Positions 1 through 9,179 of a stretch of DNA of 64,000 nucleotides are shown piece by piece. Each line of letters opens with the position of its first letter. The first letter of the stretch is position 1. Both the position numbers and the translations under genes were made by a program. The notes beneath the pieces were generated by a model, which saw nothing but the letters and a program-made list of their open reading frames with translations, was not told the DNA's origin and made no database searches. Source of the stretch: Acetivibrio cellulolyticus CD2 (GTDB lineage: Bacteria; Bacillota; Clostridia; Acetivibrionales; Acetivibrionaceae); contig NZ_JH556653.1 in assembly GCF_000179595.2 (NCBI RefSeq), positions 1,096,237-1,160,236 on the forward strand. Direction: 5' to 3'.

Positions 1-428
1 GTCCACTTACCATCTGCTGCTACTGTTACTGTTCCGTTTGCTGGATCAGTTGCTTTCGTATATGTAAGTGTATCTCCGTCCACATCTGCTCCAACTACCG
101 TTCCTGACACTGGTGTATCTTCTGGCGTTGTTACATTGTAGTTAGGTACAGTTGGTGCGTCATTTACTGGGAATACATCTATTATTATTGTACTTATTGC
201 TGTTCCGCCTTTTCCATCACTTACTTCTACTGTAAAGCTGTCTGTTCCGTTGTAGTCTTTGTTCGGTGTGTATGTCCATGTTCCATCTGCATTAACTACT
301 ACTGTTCCGTTTGATGGATCACTATCTTTCGTATATGTAAGAGAATCTCCATCTATATCTGAACCATCTACCTTATCTGATATAGGAGTATCTTCGTCTG
401 TTGATAAACTGTAACTTGGTGCAGTCGG
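1..428 (-). repeat. Tandem 273-bp coding repeat (91 residues per unit)
   Basis: In the sense direction a full unit spans 428-156 and a second starts at 155 and is cut by the window edge. For example, GTTCCGTTTG occurs at 31-40 and 304-313, exactly 273 bases apart. The units encode PTAPSYSLSTDEDTP and PTVPNYNVTTPEDTP beginnings. The repeat probably continues outside the window. Confidence 0.8.
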
Positions 429-1376
429 ATTATTATTTGGGGTTACTGTTGGAAGTGTACCTTTAAACAAAGAATTGTGAGCTTCCAAATGGCTACCGCT
501 CGGACCATCACTTAGTGAATTAGCAATAAAGTTGCCCTCTACATTTCCAAATCCATTAGCAACCCAATCTGCATTTGGAGCTAAAACGGATCCTTTAATT
601 GTTATATTGCTATTCCATAAAGAAGTAGCTTCATAAAAATTCCACAAGAAGTACTGTCCATTTTCAGTAGTTGCTGTTGATCCTTTGTAGAATATAGAAT
701 AATTTCCAAAGCCAACATTATCCCCACCTACATTTATTAAAACTGTAGATTTCTCCGGAACTACAATATTAATTTGATATATGCTATTAAGAGAAAATCC
801 ACTTCCGTCTATATTGTTTCCATTAATTGAGAAAACATTTAAAACTGGATCAGTGCCTTCTAAAACTAATTGTCCATAAGTAATCTTCGAAGTACCGTTA
901 GTAGCATATTTAGCCCACGTTTGTGATGCATTCTGCAAAAAAGTTCTTGCTGCACCAAAATCGATTATATCTGCTCGAATTGGATTCGCCACTCCATTAG
1001 GATGAGTCATATCATATTTTATTATATTGCTTGTCGGAGAGATAATTGTATTCCCATTCAGATTTTGAGCGCTGGTAATATTCACATCCCCACCAACAAT
1101 CAAATCTGCTCGTGTTGTCGACCTTTCAAGTTTGCTACCTACTGCATAATTTGAATAAGTCGCATTACCTCCAACAGCCACTCTTCCTTCTGAATCAACA
1201 TTACTTTGTGTGTGGTCACCAAGAATAAATAGATTAAAACCGTTAGCAATTCCAAAATTAGTACTTTGATCATAATCTCCCAGGTAATCGGCTGCTTGAA
1301 CTAGAAAAAAGTTAGCAGAAACTATATTGACTGTAATCAATAAAGTCAAAAAGATAGATAAGTATTTTCTTGTCAC
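1..1376 (-). CDS. Secreted choice-of-anchor A protein with cadherin-like tandem repeats (partial)
   Basis: This gene runs off the left edge, so its C-terminus is missing. I read it by translating the minus strand from a GTG at 1376, which has AAAGGGGA about 7 bases upstream. Residues 1-28 form a signal peptide (MTRKYLSIFLTLLITVN, ending near VQA). Residues about 30-310 look like a choice-of-anchor A domain (FNLFILGDHTQSNVDSEGRV, then AVGGNATYSNYAVGSKL). From residue 317 there are 91-residue cadherin-like/VCBS-type repeats with the motifs EDTP, DGDxLTY and NGTVxVxADGxW; one complete unit and part of a second are visible. Proteins of this build are exported surface or matrix proteins; the anchor is off-window. 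The function is inferred as adhesion or surface layer. Its promoter is at 1426-1454. Confidence 0.8.
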   Translation of the reverse strand, partial: MTRKYLSIFLTLLITVNIVSANFFLVQAADYLGDYDQSTNFGIANGFNLFILGDHTQSNVDSEGRVAVGGNATYSNYAVGSKLERSTTRADLIVGGDVNITSAQNLNGNTIISPTSNIIKYDMTHPNGVANPIRADIIDFGAARTFLQNASQTWAKYATNGTSKITYGQLVLEGTDPVLNVFSINGNNIDGSGFSLNSIYQINIVVPEKSTVLINVGGDNVGFGNYSIFYKGSTATTENGQYFLWNFYEATSLWNSNITIKGSVLAPNADWVANGFGNVEGNFIANSLSDGPSGSHLEAHNSLFKGTLPTVTPNNNPTAPSYSLSTDEDTPISDKVDGSDIDGDSLTYTKDSDPSNGTVVVNADGTWTYTPNKDYNGTDSFTVEVSDGKGGTAISTIIIDVFPVNDAPTVPNYNVTTPEDTPVSGTVVGADVDGDTLTYTKATDPANGTVTVAADGKW

Positions 1377-1425
1377 GATCTTATTCCCCTTTAAAATAAA
1401 AATATCTATATAATCTCATTGTCCA

Positions 1426-1454
1426 ATTATAAGTATCTATCTGTAATATGTAAG
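1426..1454 (-). promoter_or_regulatory. Putative sigma-A promoter of the choice-of-anchor A gene
   Basis: On the minus strand CTTACA (1454-1449) is followed after 17 bases by a perfect TATAAT (1431-1426). Transcription would start about 45 bases before the GTG start. The -35 box matches TTGACA in four of six positions, so this is a plausible but unproven promoter. Confidence 0.5.
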
Positions 1455-1744
1455 AAATGAAGTTTTTGTAAACTTATTAGGAAATGAGTTTTATTCTCAC
1501 AAACATTTTAACATAATAATATAATTTTTACTACCAATTTTTTCTTAATTTCTTCTTCTCCAACCAATCAACTCACCAAGTGCTAACTCCCATCAAAATA
1601 CGTTTTGCAGCTATCTCCAAATCTTTATATACCTGCCTAATAAACCAATAATATTAGTGTCCTATAAAAAATTATCTACTATACTTTGGTAGAATAAATA
1701 TTACTATTACAAACAACCCTATCTGACGGCCTAAAAATCAGTTA

Positions 1745-1772
1745 TTTATTACCCCAATATGTGGGTAATAAA
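1745..1772. repeat. Inverted repeat in the 1377-1885 intergenic region
   Basis: TTTATTACCC (1745-1754) and GGGTAATAAA (1763-1772) form a perfect 10-bp stem with an 8-base loop. It lies downstream of the helicase gene, but no clean T-run follows on the minus strand, so a terminator role is uncertain. The rest of 1377-1885 is AT-rich; besides the promoter at 1426-1454 I see no gene in it. Confidence 0.4.
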
Positions 1773-1885
1773 CAACAAAAAAGATTTTGAGTAAAAATAA
1801 ATTAGATTTTCACGTATCATATTTGGGTCAAATAAGGCTAGACCGTGAAATTATAGCCGATTTTATATTTTGAATATTCCTACCC

Positions 1886-4006
1886 TTAGAAAACTATTAG
1901 TCCATTGTCAATACACACTGCAAGATCCAACTTCCTGCGCACTCCTTTGAAATCGATCTCCAGAAGAATCTGCCTGCTTTTTTGCTCAAGAATGGCAATA
2001 ACTATGCCTTCACCAAAGTGTTTGTGGCTAACAATCGTTCCTTCGCCTATTTCATTGATTGCATTATTATGGATAACCTGCTCCACTTCTTTGACAAAAG
2101 TCGATCTGGCTGTTTTTGATCCTGGACTTATAAGATACAGATATTCCTTCGCTCTGGTAATGCCCACGTAGAATAGCCTTCGCTCCTCCTCTAAAGCGGA
2201 ATAATCATTATTTTTTCCCGCCGATTCAACAGCATTTACACCTGGAATCTCCTCCTCAGTCAAATCAACCATGAATACAACATCATACTCCAAACCTTTG
2301 GATGAATGTATTGTAGTAAGTGTAACTGCTCGTTTATAATCAATTTCTCCCAAGTTGTATGACGAGCGGTGTAGCGAAGTAGAACGCCCCGCCGGGCTTT
2401 CAAATAATATTTGCAGCTCTTCAATGCGCTCTAAAAAATCCGAGATGGTCAGGCACCCCTCAGCAATTGTTTCTAAAATTCCAAACATCCTGTACAAATA
2501 TTCAAAGGACAGGCCTGTGTTTTCACAGTATTCCTTAACATAACCAATATAATTAAAACTGCGCTCAATATAATTTAACGCAAGTGAAGGATTCTTTTTC
2601 GCCAATTTTGCGAATTCAATTTTGAGTTCTGCAAGCCTGCTTTGCTGATAAGTTTTAATTTCATCACTCTTTATAATCCTATCAATAATTTGCTCCTCTA
2701 AATTACCATTCAAGGCATTTTCCAGCATAGTCTTTGAAATATATCGATTCATTTTGTAATAGATTCTCGAAAATGCTTCAACATCATGAGGATTTAGTGC
2801 AAAATTCAGAAACGCAAGGACATCAAGTACAATCCAATGACTAAAGTATGATAGCTTATTTTGTTTTACTCTAAACGAAATCCCCCTGCGGTCCAATGTA
2901 TCTGCAATCACAACAGAAGATAGGTTATTGCGATATAGTACAGCCACACTCCTGCATTCTTTTACATGCAACTGAAGTTGCTCAATCAAATATTTCAACT
3001 GCTCCCGATCACCCTGAACCTGGATTATAAACGGGTCGCACTTTTCATTGTTATCAGTTTTGTGCTTTTTATCAAATCGCTGCTTATTTTCTCTTATAAA
3101 TTTGCTGCTTATCTCAACAATGTTCTTTGTTGAACGATAATTATTCTCAAGTAAAAACACACTACATCCTTTGAACTCGTGCTTAATATCTAGGATGTAT
3201 TTAGGCTCAGCTCCCCTGAATCCATAAATTGATTGGTCATCATCAGCAACAATAAAAAGGTTGTTATTCTGTGCGTTTACAATTAGTTTCAATATTTCGA
3301 ACTGTATCTTCGACAGATCTTGTCCCTCATCCACCTGCACAAAGGAGTATTTATTTCTATAATGCGAGAGTATATCAGGACATTTCACGAGAATACTGTA
3401 AGCGTACGTAAGCATATCATCAAAATCAATAAAAAGGTTGCATCTCTTATATTCTTCATATGCTTTAAAAATAAGCGGAAAGTTTTTTGCGCTAAAATTA
3501 TAATTCTCAAAATCTTTTATCATCTTGTTTTTTACGAATCCAATTTCATTGATCAAATTCTCTAATTCATCATCATTAATTTTCGAATTATTTATTTGTT
3601 GGTAAAGGCCTCTTATGATTTTTCTTTTATTTTCTTCAATCTTTTCCTCACCCTCAATCATCTTGAGCCACTTTCCCTGTCTATTCTCATAATCCCTCAC
3701 AATTCGCTTGCAAAAACTGTGCATTGTTGCAAAGTGTACTTTTCCTCCAATATCTGTACCATATATCTTATTAAACCGATATTCCATTTCTGCCCGTGCT
3801 GCTTTGTTGAAAGTTAACGTAAGAATGTTTTCAGGCTTTACTCCACACTCTAAAATAAGGCATGCAATTCTTGCCGTAATTACAGTTGTCTTACCACTCC
3901 CTGGACCAGCCAGAACTAACGCATGACCATTTACATGATTCACTGCCTGCATATGCTGTTGATTCAAATTTATCTTGTATTTTTCCTTAAATTCAATTAC
4001 ACTCAT
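1886..4006 (-). CDS. pcrA: PcrA/UvrD-family superfamily 1 DNA helicase
   Basis: An ATP-dependent 3'-5' DNA helicase of the UvrD/Rep/PcrA group, acting in the cytoplasm in repair and replication. All hallmark motifs are present: Walker A AGPGSGKTT (K39), Walker B VDEGQD, motif III DDDQSIYGFRG, ENNYRST, motif V TIHSSKGLEYDVVF and motif VI EERRLFYVGITRAKEYLYL. The last 45 residues (HKHFGEGIVIAI) resemble the Tudor-like RNA-polymerase-binding tail of PcrA. I placed the start at the ATG at 4006 because GGTGG (4020-4016) sits 9 bases upstream; an in-frame ATG at 4033 would add nine residues but lacks a ribosome site. At 706 residues it is near the PcrA norm. A UvrD-like paralogue of the main PcrA remains possible. 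Confidence 0.88.
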   Translation of the reverse strand: MSVIEFKEKYKINLNQQHMQAVNHVNGHALVLAGPGSGKTTVITARIACLILECGVKPENILTLTFNKAARAEMEYRFNKIYGTDIGGKVHFATMHSFCKRIVRDYENRQGKWLKMIEGEEKIEENKRKIIRGLYQQINNSKINDDELENLINEIGFVKNKMIKDFENYNFSAKNFPLIFKAYEEYKRCNLFIDFDDMLTYAYSILVKCPDILSHYRNKYSFVQVDEGQDLSKIQFEILKLIVNAQNNNLFIVADDDQSIYGFRGAEPKYILDIKHEFKGCSVFLLENNYRSTKNIVEISSKFIRENKQRFDKKHKTDNNEKCDPFIIQVQGDREQLKYLIEQLQLHVKECRSVAVLYRNNLSSVVIADTLDRRGISFRVKQNKLSYFSHWIVLDVLAFLNFALNPHDVEAFSRIYYKMNRYISKTMLENALNGNLEEQIIDRIIKSDEIKTYQQSRLAELKIEFAKLAKKNPSLALNYIERSFNYIGYVKEYCENTGLSFEYLYRMFGILETIAEGCLTISDFLERIEELQILFESPAGRSTSLHRSSYNLGEIDYKRAVTLTTIHSSKGLEYDVVFMVDLTEEEIPGVNAVESAGKNNDYSALEEERRLFYVGITRAKEYLYLISPGSKTARSTFVKEVEQVIHNNAINEIGEGTIVSHKHFGEGIVIAILEQKSRQILLEIDFKGVRRKLDLAVCIDNGLIVF

Positions 4007-4198
4007 CTGATTCTTCCACCTTTTTTCATACAAGCACTACATCACTACAAAAGCCTCAGCATTATCTATATTAGATATTGCAAAGTCAGGTTTTATTATA
4101 CCCGACTTTTATCTATAATCAAATACGATAACATTAAAATACTACTGGCATTCAGTGCAGTACATCTTTAGAGAATTACCTCTTAAATTTCTTAAACA

Positions 4199-4228
4199 AA
4201 AAGGCTATCTCCTTAAAGATAACCTTTT
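4199..4228 (-). terminator. Intrinsic terminator after the permease-glycosyltransferase fusion gene
   Basis: On the minus strand AAAAGGTTATCT pairs with AGATAGCCTTTT over 12 bp with one G-T wobble, and TGTTT follows. It lies about 50 bases past the stop codon at 4277. The T-rich arms may let it act in both directions. Confidence 0.7.
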
Positions 4229-4276
4229 ACCTTCTTGCTTCTATTATAAAGCTCATACTTCCGCAGATTTATTTCA

Positions 4277-6886
4277 CTAATCATTTTCCTGAATGACTTT
4301 CCTCATGATTACACCATACCAGGAATAATCTTCATTGAAGTATTCCGGACCAACTACACAATGAAATTTGCCATTTAAAAGCCATCTGTATGAATTTTCT
4401 GCAGAAGACGAATACTGCCTGTCAACAAGCCAAATATTTTTCTTTCCTTTGACAAAGCCCTCCAAATCAGAGCCCGCCTCACCGTTAGGCGCAAACGCTG
4501 AATAGGAACTATACCCTTTAAATCCCTGACTAAGATATAAGTAATGCTTGTTGTTGGGGAAATAATATGAGAAAGTGCCAAAAGTATGCTCATCGCTATG
4601 AACAAATATATCATCCGGAGTAATTGTGTCTTCTAAATAGTTTCTGACCTCAAACATCGGCCCGCTATATCTTAGCATATTTATCTGTCTAATAGGGTCT
4701 AAGGAAAATATCAGCAGGAGAATCACTATAAATATTGATATATCCTTGTATTTAATATTCGAAATGCCATATGCAGCTGCTAATAGGAACAACCCTACTA
4801 CCGGAAAAATATACCGGTCAACAAAAATTGGTCTAACCTCTGCAGATACTTTTACAGCAACTGCAAGGGTTGTAATATAGATAAGAATTGCATACGCTGA
4901 TAGCATCCCTTCCTTTTTGCGGTTTGTATATGCCTGACTTATTCCCCAAAACGCAAATCCAACAGCTATAAGGAATGAAGGTAGGATAAAATCAAACCCG
5001 TTTGCAAACTTTGCCTTAAATGGATATATCAGCGCCTGCCATATTACCCCTCTTGTAACATCAGGTATCCAAAAATCCTTAGAAACCTTTGAAATCTGTC
5101 CCACTAAAGTCATAGCCCATGGCAAAAAACCACCCATAGTAGCAATTGCCATAACCACATACTTCAAAAACTTCTTTTTCTCAAACCGTAGTATAAGGTA
5201 CAATACCAGAATTACATTGGCAATAGTTACAGCAAGCAGAGCAAAATAATGCGTATAGGCAGCCCCAAGGGAAAATACTCCAAGCATTATAAAGTCCCAT
5301 GTCTTACCCTTTTCTGTGCACAAATAAGCATATACTGCCGCACCTGTTACAAAAAAGGCAGCCCAGGTATACATTCTTGCCTCTTGCCCCATTGAAAGAC
5401 TCATTGGCACTATAAGTACAATAACCCCAAAAATCCAGCCGGTAAAGTTGCCAAAAGCTCTTCTCACCGGACCTGCGCCAAGTACTGCAAGCATCAATAT
5501 ACCAAGTACTGAGAGCAATCTTAGAGAAGCTTCCGTTCTCCCAAACATAAGTGTGACAACTCTGAGCATTATAAAATACAAGGGAGGATGGCTATCTCCT
5601 GCAGTGATTTTCCAGATTTCAGGTATTGAATGAGTTGATACTGCTGCGGAATACGATTCATCAAACCAAAGGGATTCGTGCCCACTTCCGTTTGTAAGGT
5701 ATATAAAACCCAATATAAGAGTCAAAGGCCACAAAATAAACCAGACAAAATTGCTGCTCCGAGCCTTTAAGTATATATTGCATAAAGCACCTGATAAAAC
5801 CTTGATTTTTTTTCTAATCTCAAGTTTCAAGCATGCTGCAGATATGGCCTTCCATACTTTCAGCAACCAACTGCAAATAAACTCCAACCATTTTGCATGG
5901 CGAAAAGCGCGATCAAACCAAACACTCAGTCGGGTACTTTCTTTTTTCCTTAGAATAGACCCATCGGAAACACTTAAATCCCTCCCGAAGAACCCATACC
6001 ACAGCAGCACCGCCAAAATAACAGCAAGCATTATCATAATAGTCCCAGCTGTACCAGTTCCATAAAACCAATTTCTGAAGAAGTGCCTGTACATATAGTA
6101 AGATATTGCGTCCCATTCAAAGATCCTGTAGGAATAATAGACATTAAGAATTAATCCCAGAAAAATCAGTATTGCAATAACAGGTTTCAGTAACGGAAGT
6201 GTAATATAATAAAACTTTTGAAAACGCCCCGCCCCATCAATTCCAGCGGCTTCATAACACTCTTTGCTTATATTCTGAATACCTGAGAGCAGGAAGATTG
6301 TCCATAAAGGGACATAATGCCATACTGTAATTATTATCATTACCCAGAGCACTATTTCATCTGAAAACCAGTTAATTCTATACTGTACAAGGTGCAGCCA
6401 GTCAAACATAATCTTGTTCAACAAACCATAGTCCTTATTAAAATATGTGTCCCATGCAGCCTCCAGCAAGAAGCTCGGCATAATAAAAGGAAGAAACAAG
6501 ATAGTCCTTGATATCCCACTTAGCTTGAACTTTCTGTTTAAAGCTATTGCAAGCATCAAACCTATAGCAAGACACAAAATATTGACAATAACAACATACA
6601 TTGCAGTATTATAAAGACTTCTTCTAAATGTCTCTTCCATTGCACCATTTGACCCTGTGGCGACAAATATATAGTTTTTCAAGCCCATAAAAGGTGCAGT
6701 AAATTTGGTAAAAAACTGTTTCCATGTAGCAGGCTTTAAGTCAAGGAAAGATACATATATAGCTTGAATCAGTGGAAACAGCTGGAAAAATAAAATACAT
6801 AAAAAAGCAGGCATCAACAACAAATATGGATGTGATTTACTTTTTCTAACTTTGGACATTTTTCCAGATGTAATTCTCTCTCTCAT
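4277..6886 (-). CDS. MalF-type ABC permease fused to GT-C (family 39-like) glycosyltransferase
   Basis: One open frame of 869 residues joins two membrane modules. Residues about 15-310 are a sugar ABC transporter permease of the MalF/UgpA type with six membrane segments and the EAA loop YEAAGIDGAGRFQKFYYITL (E212), where the ATPase docks. After a basic linker (about 315-385), residues about 390-869 form a polytopic GT-C glycosyltransferase resembling ArnT/PMT family 39. It has the luminal acidic motif WFDESYSAA (D409-E410) and HPPLYF (H433), and a soluble C-terminal part. The family normally uses a polyprenyl-phosphate sugar to glycosylate an acceptor outside the membrane. AGGGGTG precedes the ATG. 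The MalG-type partner ends 47 bases upstream; no ATPase or sugar-binding protein is nearby. Coupling of transport and glycosylation is inference only. Confidence 0.8.
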   Translation of the reverse strand: MRERITSGKMSKVRKSKSHPYLLLMPAFLCILFFQLFPLIQAIYVSFLDLKPATWKQFFTKFTAPFMGLKNYIFVATGSNGAMEETFRRSLYNTAMYVVIVNILCLAIGLMLAIALNRKFKLSGISRTILFLPFIMPSFLLEAAWDTYFNKDYGLLNKIMFDWLHLVQYRINWFSDEIVLWVMIIITVWHYVPLWTIFLLSGIQNISKECYEAAGIDGAGRFQKFYYITLPLLKPVIAILIFLGLILNVYYSYRIFEWDAISYYMYRHFFRNWFYGTGTAGTIMIMLAVILAVLLWYGFFGRDLSVSDGSILRKKESTRLSVWFDRAFRHAKWLEFICSWLLKVWKAISAACLKLEIRKKIKVLSGALCNIYLKARSSNFVWFILWPLTLILGFIYLTNGSGHESLWFDESYSAAVSTHSIPEIWKITAGDSHPPLYFIMLRVVTLMFGRTEASLRLLSVLGILMLAVLGAGPVRRAFGNFTGWIFGVIVLIVPMSLSMGQEARMYTWAAFFVTGAAVYAYLCTEKGKTWDFIMLGVFSLGAAYTHYFALLAVTIANVILVLYLILRFEKKKFLKYVVMAIATMGGFLPWAMTLVGQISKVSKDFWIPDVTRGVIWQALIYPFKAKFANGFDFILPSFLIAVGFAFWGISQAYTNRKKEGMLSAYAILIYITTLAVAVKVSAEVRPIFVDRYIFPVVGLFLLAAAYGISNIKYKDISIFIVILLLIFSLDPIRQINMLRYSGPMFEVRNYLEDTITPDDIFVHSDEHTFGTFSYYFPNNKHYLYLSQGFKGYSSYSAFAPNGEAGSDLEGFVKGKKNIWLVDRQYSSSAENSYRWLLNGKFHCVVGPEYFNEDYSWYGVIMRKVIQEND

Positions 6887-6933
6887 TTTTGCACCCCTTT
6901 TATACGCTATTTAAATCTCCCAATAAAATGTAA

Positions 6934-7749
6934 TTACTCTTTAAGTGCTCCTCCGGTTAACCCTTTCATGAAGTTCTTCTGCACAACAAAGAAAATAGCA
7001 AAAATAGGAATGCTCGAAAGCGGAGCTGCAAAAAAGCGGTTATTATCATAGCTTGGCCAAAGTGCAACCGTCTTCATGTTATCCGAGGTCATCAGTACAT
7101 CAACTAAAAGTCTTTCATCCCATACAAGCATCAAAAGAAGCATTGCTGTTACAACAATTCCAGAACTTATAAGAGGTAGAAGTATTCTTGCCATTATGCC
7201 AAAAGTTGAGCACCCATCTACCCTTGCAGCCTCCTCAATCTCCACAGGTATAGAAACAATAAATCCCCTTAACATCCAGATGCTAAAGGGCAGATACATT
7301 ACTGCATACATAATCGCAAGTATATAATAGCCATTATATGTGTTATAGAATTTTATTCCGGAAATGTCCTGAATTCTCTTTATCGATACCGCAAAAGGCA
7401 AGAAATATGCTATAGTAGGGATAAGAAGAGGAAATACTACAAAAATGCTGAACATATTAAGCCCGGTAAATTTATACCTGGCTAAGGCATAAGCCGCAGG
7501 CAACGCTATTGCCAATCCCAGTATTATACTCATTGAGGATAGAAAAATACTGTTTTTCAAGTAGCTCATAAAACCTTGTTGTCTAACAAACTGAGGCATT
7601 CTAAAATTGTCAGTTATAATATAATTAAAAGAAGCATTGAGCAAAGTAATGATTGGAATTATTGAAATAGCGATAAACAAAATAAGTATTCTATCAGCAA
7701 TCTTGTCTGATAAGCTATCATTAGTTTTACACATTTCTTCCTTCACCAT
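6934..7749 (-). CDS. MalG-type carbohydrate ABC transporter permease
   Basis: The second permease half of a CUT1-type ABC sugar importer, expected to pair with the permease half of the downstream fusion protein. It has about six membrane segments, starting near residue 13 (ILILFIAISIIPIITLL), and the EAA loop EEAARVDGCSTFG with E173 followed by LLPLISSGIVV. The translated start is taken at the ATG at 7749 (MVKEEMCK) because CGAGGAGTGG ends five bases before it; an earlier ATG at 7800 has no adequately spaced ribosome site. The length of 271 residues suits the family. It lies between a lipoprotein gene (111 bases upstream) and the fusion gene (47 bases downstream), suggesting co-transcription. 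The substrate cannot be told from sequence. Confidence 0.85.
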   Translation of the reverse strand: MVKEEMCKTNDSLSDKIADRILILFIAISIIPIITLLNASFNYIITDNFRMPQFVRQQGFMSYLKNSIFLSSMSIILGLAIALPAAYALARYKFTGLNMFSIFVVFPLLIPTIAYFLPFAVSIKRIQDISGIKFYNTYNGYYILAIMYAVMYLPFSIWMLRGFIVSIPVEIEEAARVDGCSTFGIMARILLPLISSGIVVTAMLLLMLVWDERLLVDVLMTSDNMKTVALWPSYDNNRFFAAPLSSIPIFAIFFVVQKNFMKGLTGGALKE

Positions 7750-7859
7750 TCTATCCACTCCTCGATAACTATATACTACCAATAAGTCGATTTCAAACAT
7801 GTTATGGAAACTATTTTCCCCTGTTTATACTAACCCCTATTGAAGCAATATTTCATTCC

Positions 7860-9041
7860 CTAGTAGTTTAATATTTTTGTCAATGCCTCCAATTGATCCA
7901 TCTCTCTTTTTACAGTAAAGGAGTTCATTATAAAATACTCCGACCATTCTTCATAAGTAGATTTTATTATATTATAAGATTGACTGTACTTGATTTTTGC
8001 AGTTTTGTAATCTTTAAGCCCCTTGTAAGCCCGACCAAGATTCAGATATACTTCTGCCAGTTCATCCTGGGTACAGCTGATTTGATTTATATCATCCTTG
8101 TAAATGATATCGTTTAACAAATTCTTTCCTTCAACATACTTTTCCGCTTGTATCAAAGCTTCCGCCTTATATGTCTCCAGCTTAACCCTATACTTTTCAT
8201 AGTGGGAGGGTATAATATTTAACGCTCTATTCGCCGATTCAAGTGCTTCAAGTGATCTATCCGACCTTACCAGCATTTCCGTTAAGTAATACCAGTCTAA
8301 AAAGTTTCTATCATACAACCTGTTTCTTTCCTGTAGAGCCTTGATTCTCTCTTTATGATATATGGGATACACATCTTTTGCCGGTACAAGCCCGTTATCA
8401 TACCACCTTAAGACTAAAGGCGGCACATTATCATCTAACTGATCGTCGTCTTTTCTCGTTATAATAAACTCAGGCTTTCTTTCATTTTCACTCCCAGAAA
8501 GATTGGTTAAAGCCATTTCATTATATTTAATGTTACTGACTTTTTTGGGAGTACCTTTAAATGAGATAATATCCAGATTATATCCAGCCTCAAAACCCAA
8601 ATTCCATCCCAATAATAGTTCAGGAATTTTATCATCAGTTATGTCTATAAACTGAGCCCAATCAAGCCCTATAATATTTATCTTATAATCCTCATGCCAA
8701 ATATTCTGCCATTCACCATGCCTGTTTTTTAATACAATTGCACCGAAACCGTTACCAGATTCGTTGTCTTTATATGTAACAAGCATTTCATCCTGTCCAT
8801 CACTTTCAATGTCTACAAGCTGTATAGCATCAGCTCCATTTGGATGCGTGGGATATAAAAACTTCGTCCCTTGAGGCAAGAATTTTTCTGCTATAATCTT
8901 AATATCTTCTGCACTACTGGTCGCTATCTGTGAATAATAAGGAGGCCCAATTATGCTGCCTGGTGCCGGCAATAGATCGCACCCCGTTACCATAGATAAT
9001 ACCAATAAGTTAAATAATATATAAAACCCCTTTAATTTCAT
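7860..9041 (-). CDS. Lipoprotein with FG-GAP/VCBS-like and TPR-like regions
   Basis: A predicted membrane-anchored lipoprotein: signal peptide with lipobox LSMVTGC, so Cys21 is the likely lipidated residue. Residues about 60-170 contain blade-like units such as DAIQLVDIESDGQDEMLVTY and AQFIDITDDKIPELLLGWNL, similar to FG-GAP/VCBS beta-propeller repeats. Residues about 245-385 are helical with TPR spacing (LEALESANRALNIIPSHYEK; LAEVYLNLGRAYKGLKDYKT). GGAGA precedes the ATG. It sits between the sensor kinase and the two permease genes on the same strand. It is not a recognisable sugar-binding protein; a ligand-capture or scaffold role for the locus is a guess. I know no named family for the whole protein. 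Confidence 0.65.
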   Translation of the reverse strand: MKLKGFYILFNLLVLSMVTGCDLLPAPGSIIGPPYYSQIATSSAEDIKIIAEKFLPQGTKFLYPTHPNGADAIQLVDIESDGQDEMLVTYKDNESGNGFGAIVLKNRHGEWQNIWHEDYKINIIGLDWAQFIDITDDKIPELLLGWNLGFEAGYNLDIISFKGTPKKVSNIKYNEMALTNLSGSENERKPEFIITRKDDDQLDDNVPPLVLRWYDNGLVPAKDVYPIYHKERIKALQERNRLYDRNFLDWYYLTEMLVRSDRSLEALESANRALNIIPSHYEKYRVKLETYKAEALIQAEKYVEGKNLLNDIIYKDDINQISCTQDELAEVYLNLGRAYKGLKDYKTAKIKYSQSYNIIKSTYEEWSEYFIMNSFTVKREMDQLEALTKILNY

Positions 9042-9179
9042 ATGAATTCTCCATTTCAGCCAGAATTCTTTGTAACTTAATTCTATAGCATTAAAAATAT
9101 TAAATGGTTACCAAATGTTTAAAAAGTAAAATCAATTTTAAAGACAACCAACACCCATTTCATAAAATTTTATCCACTA

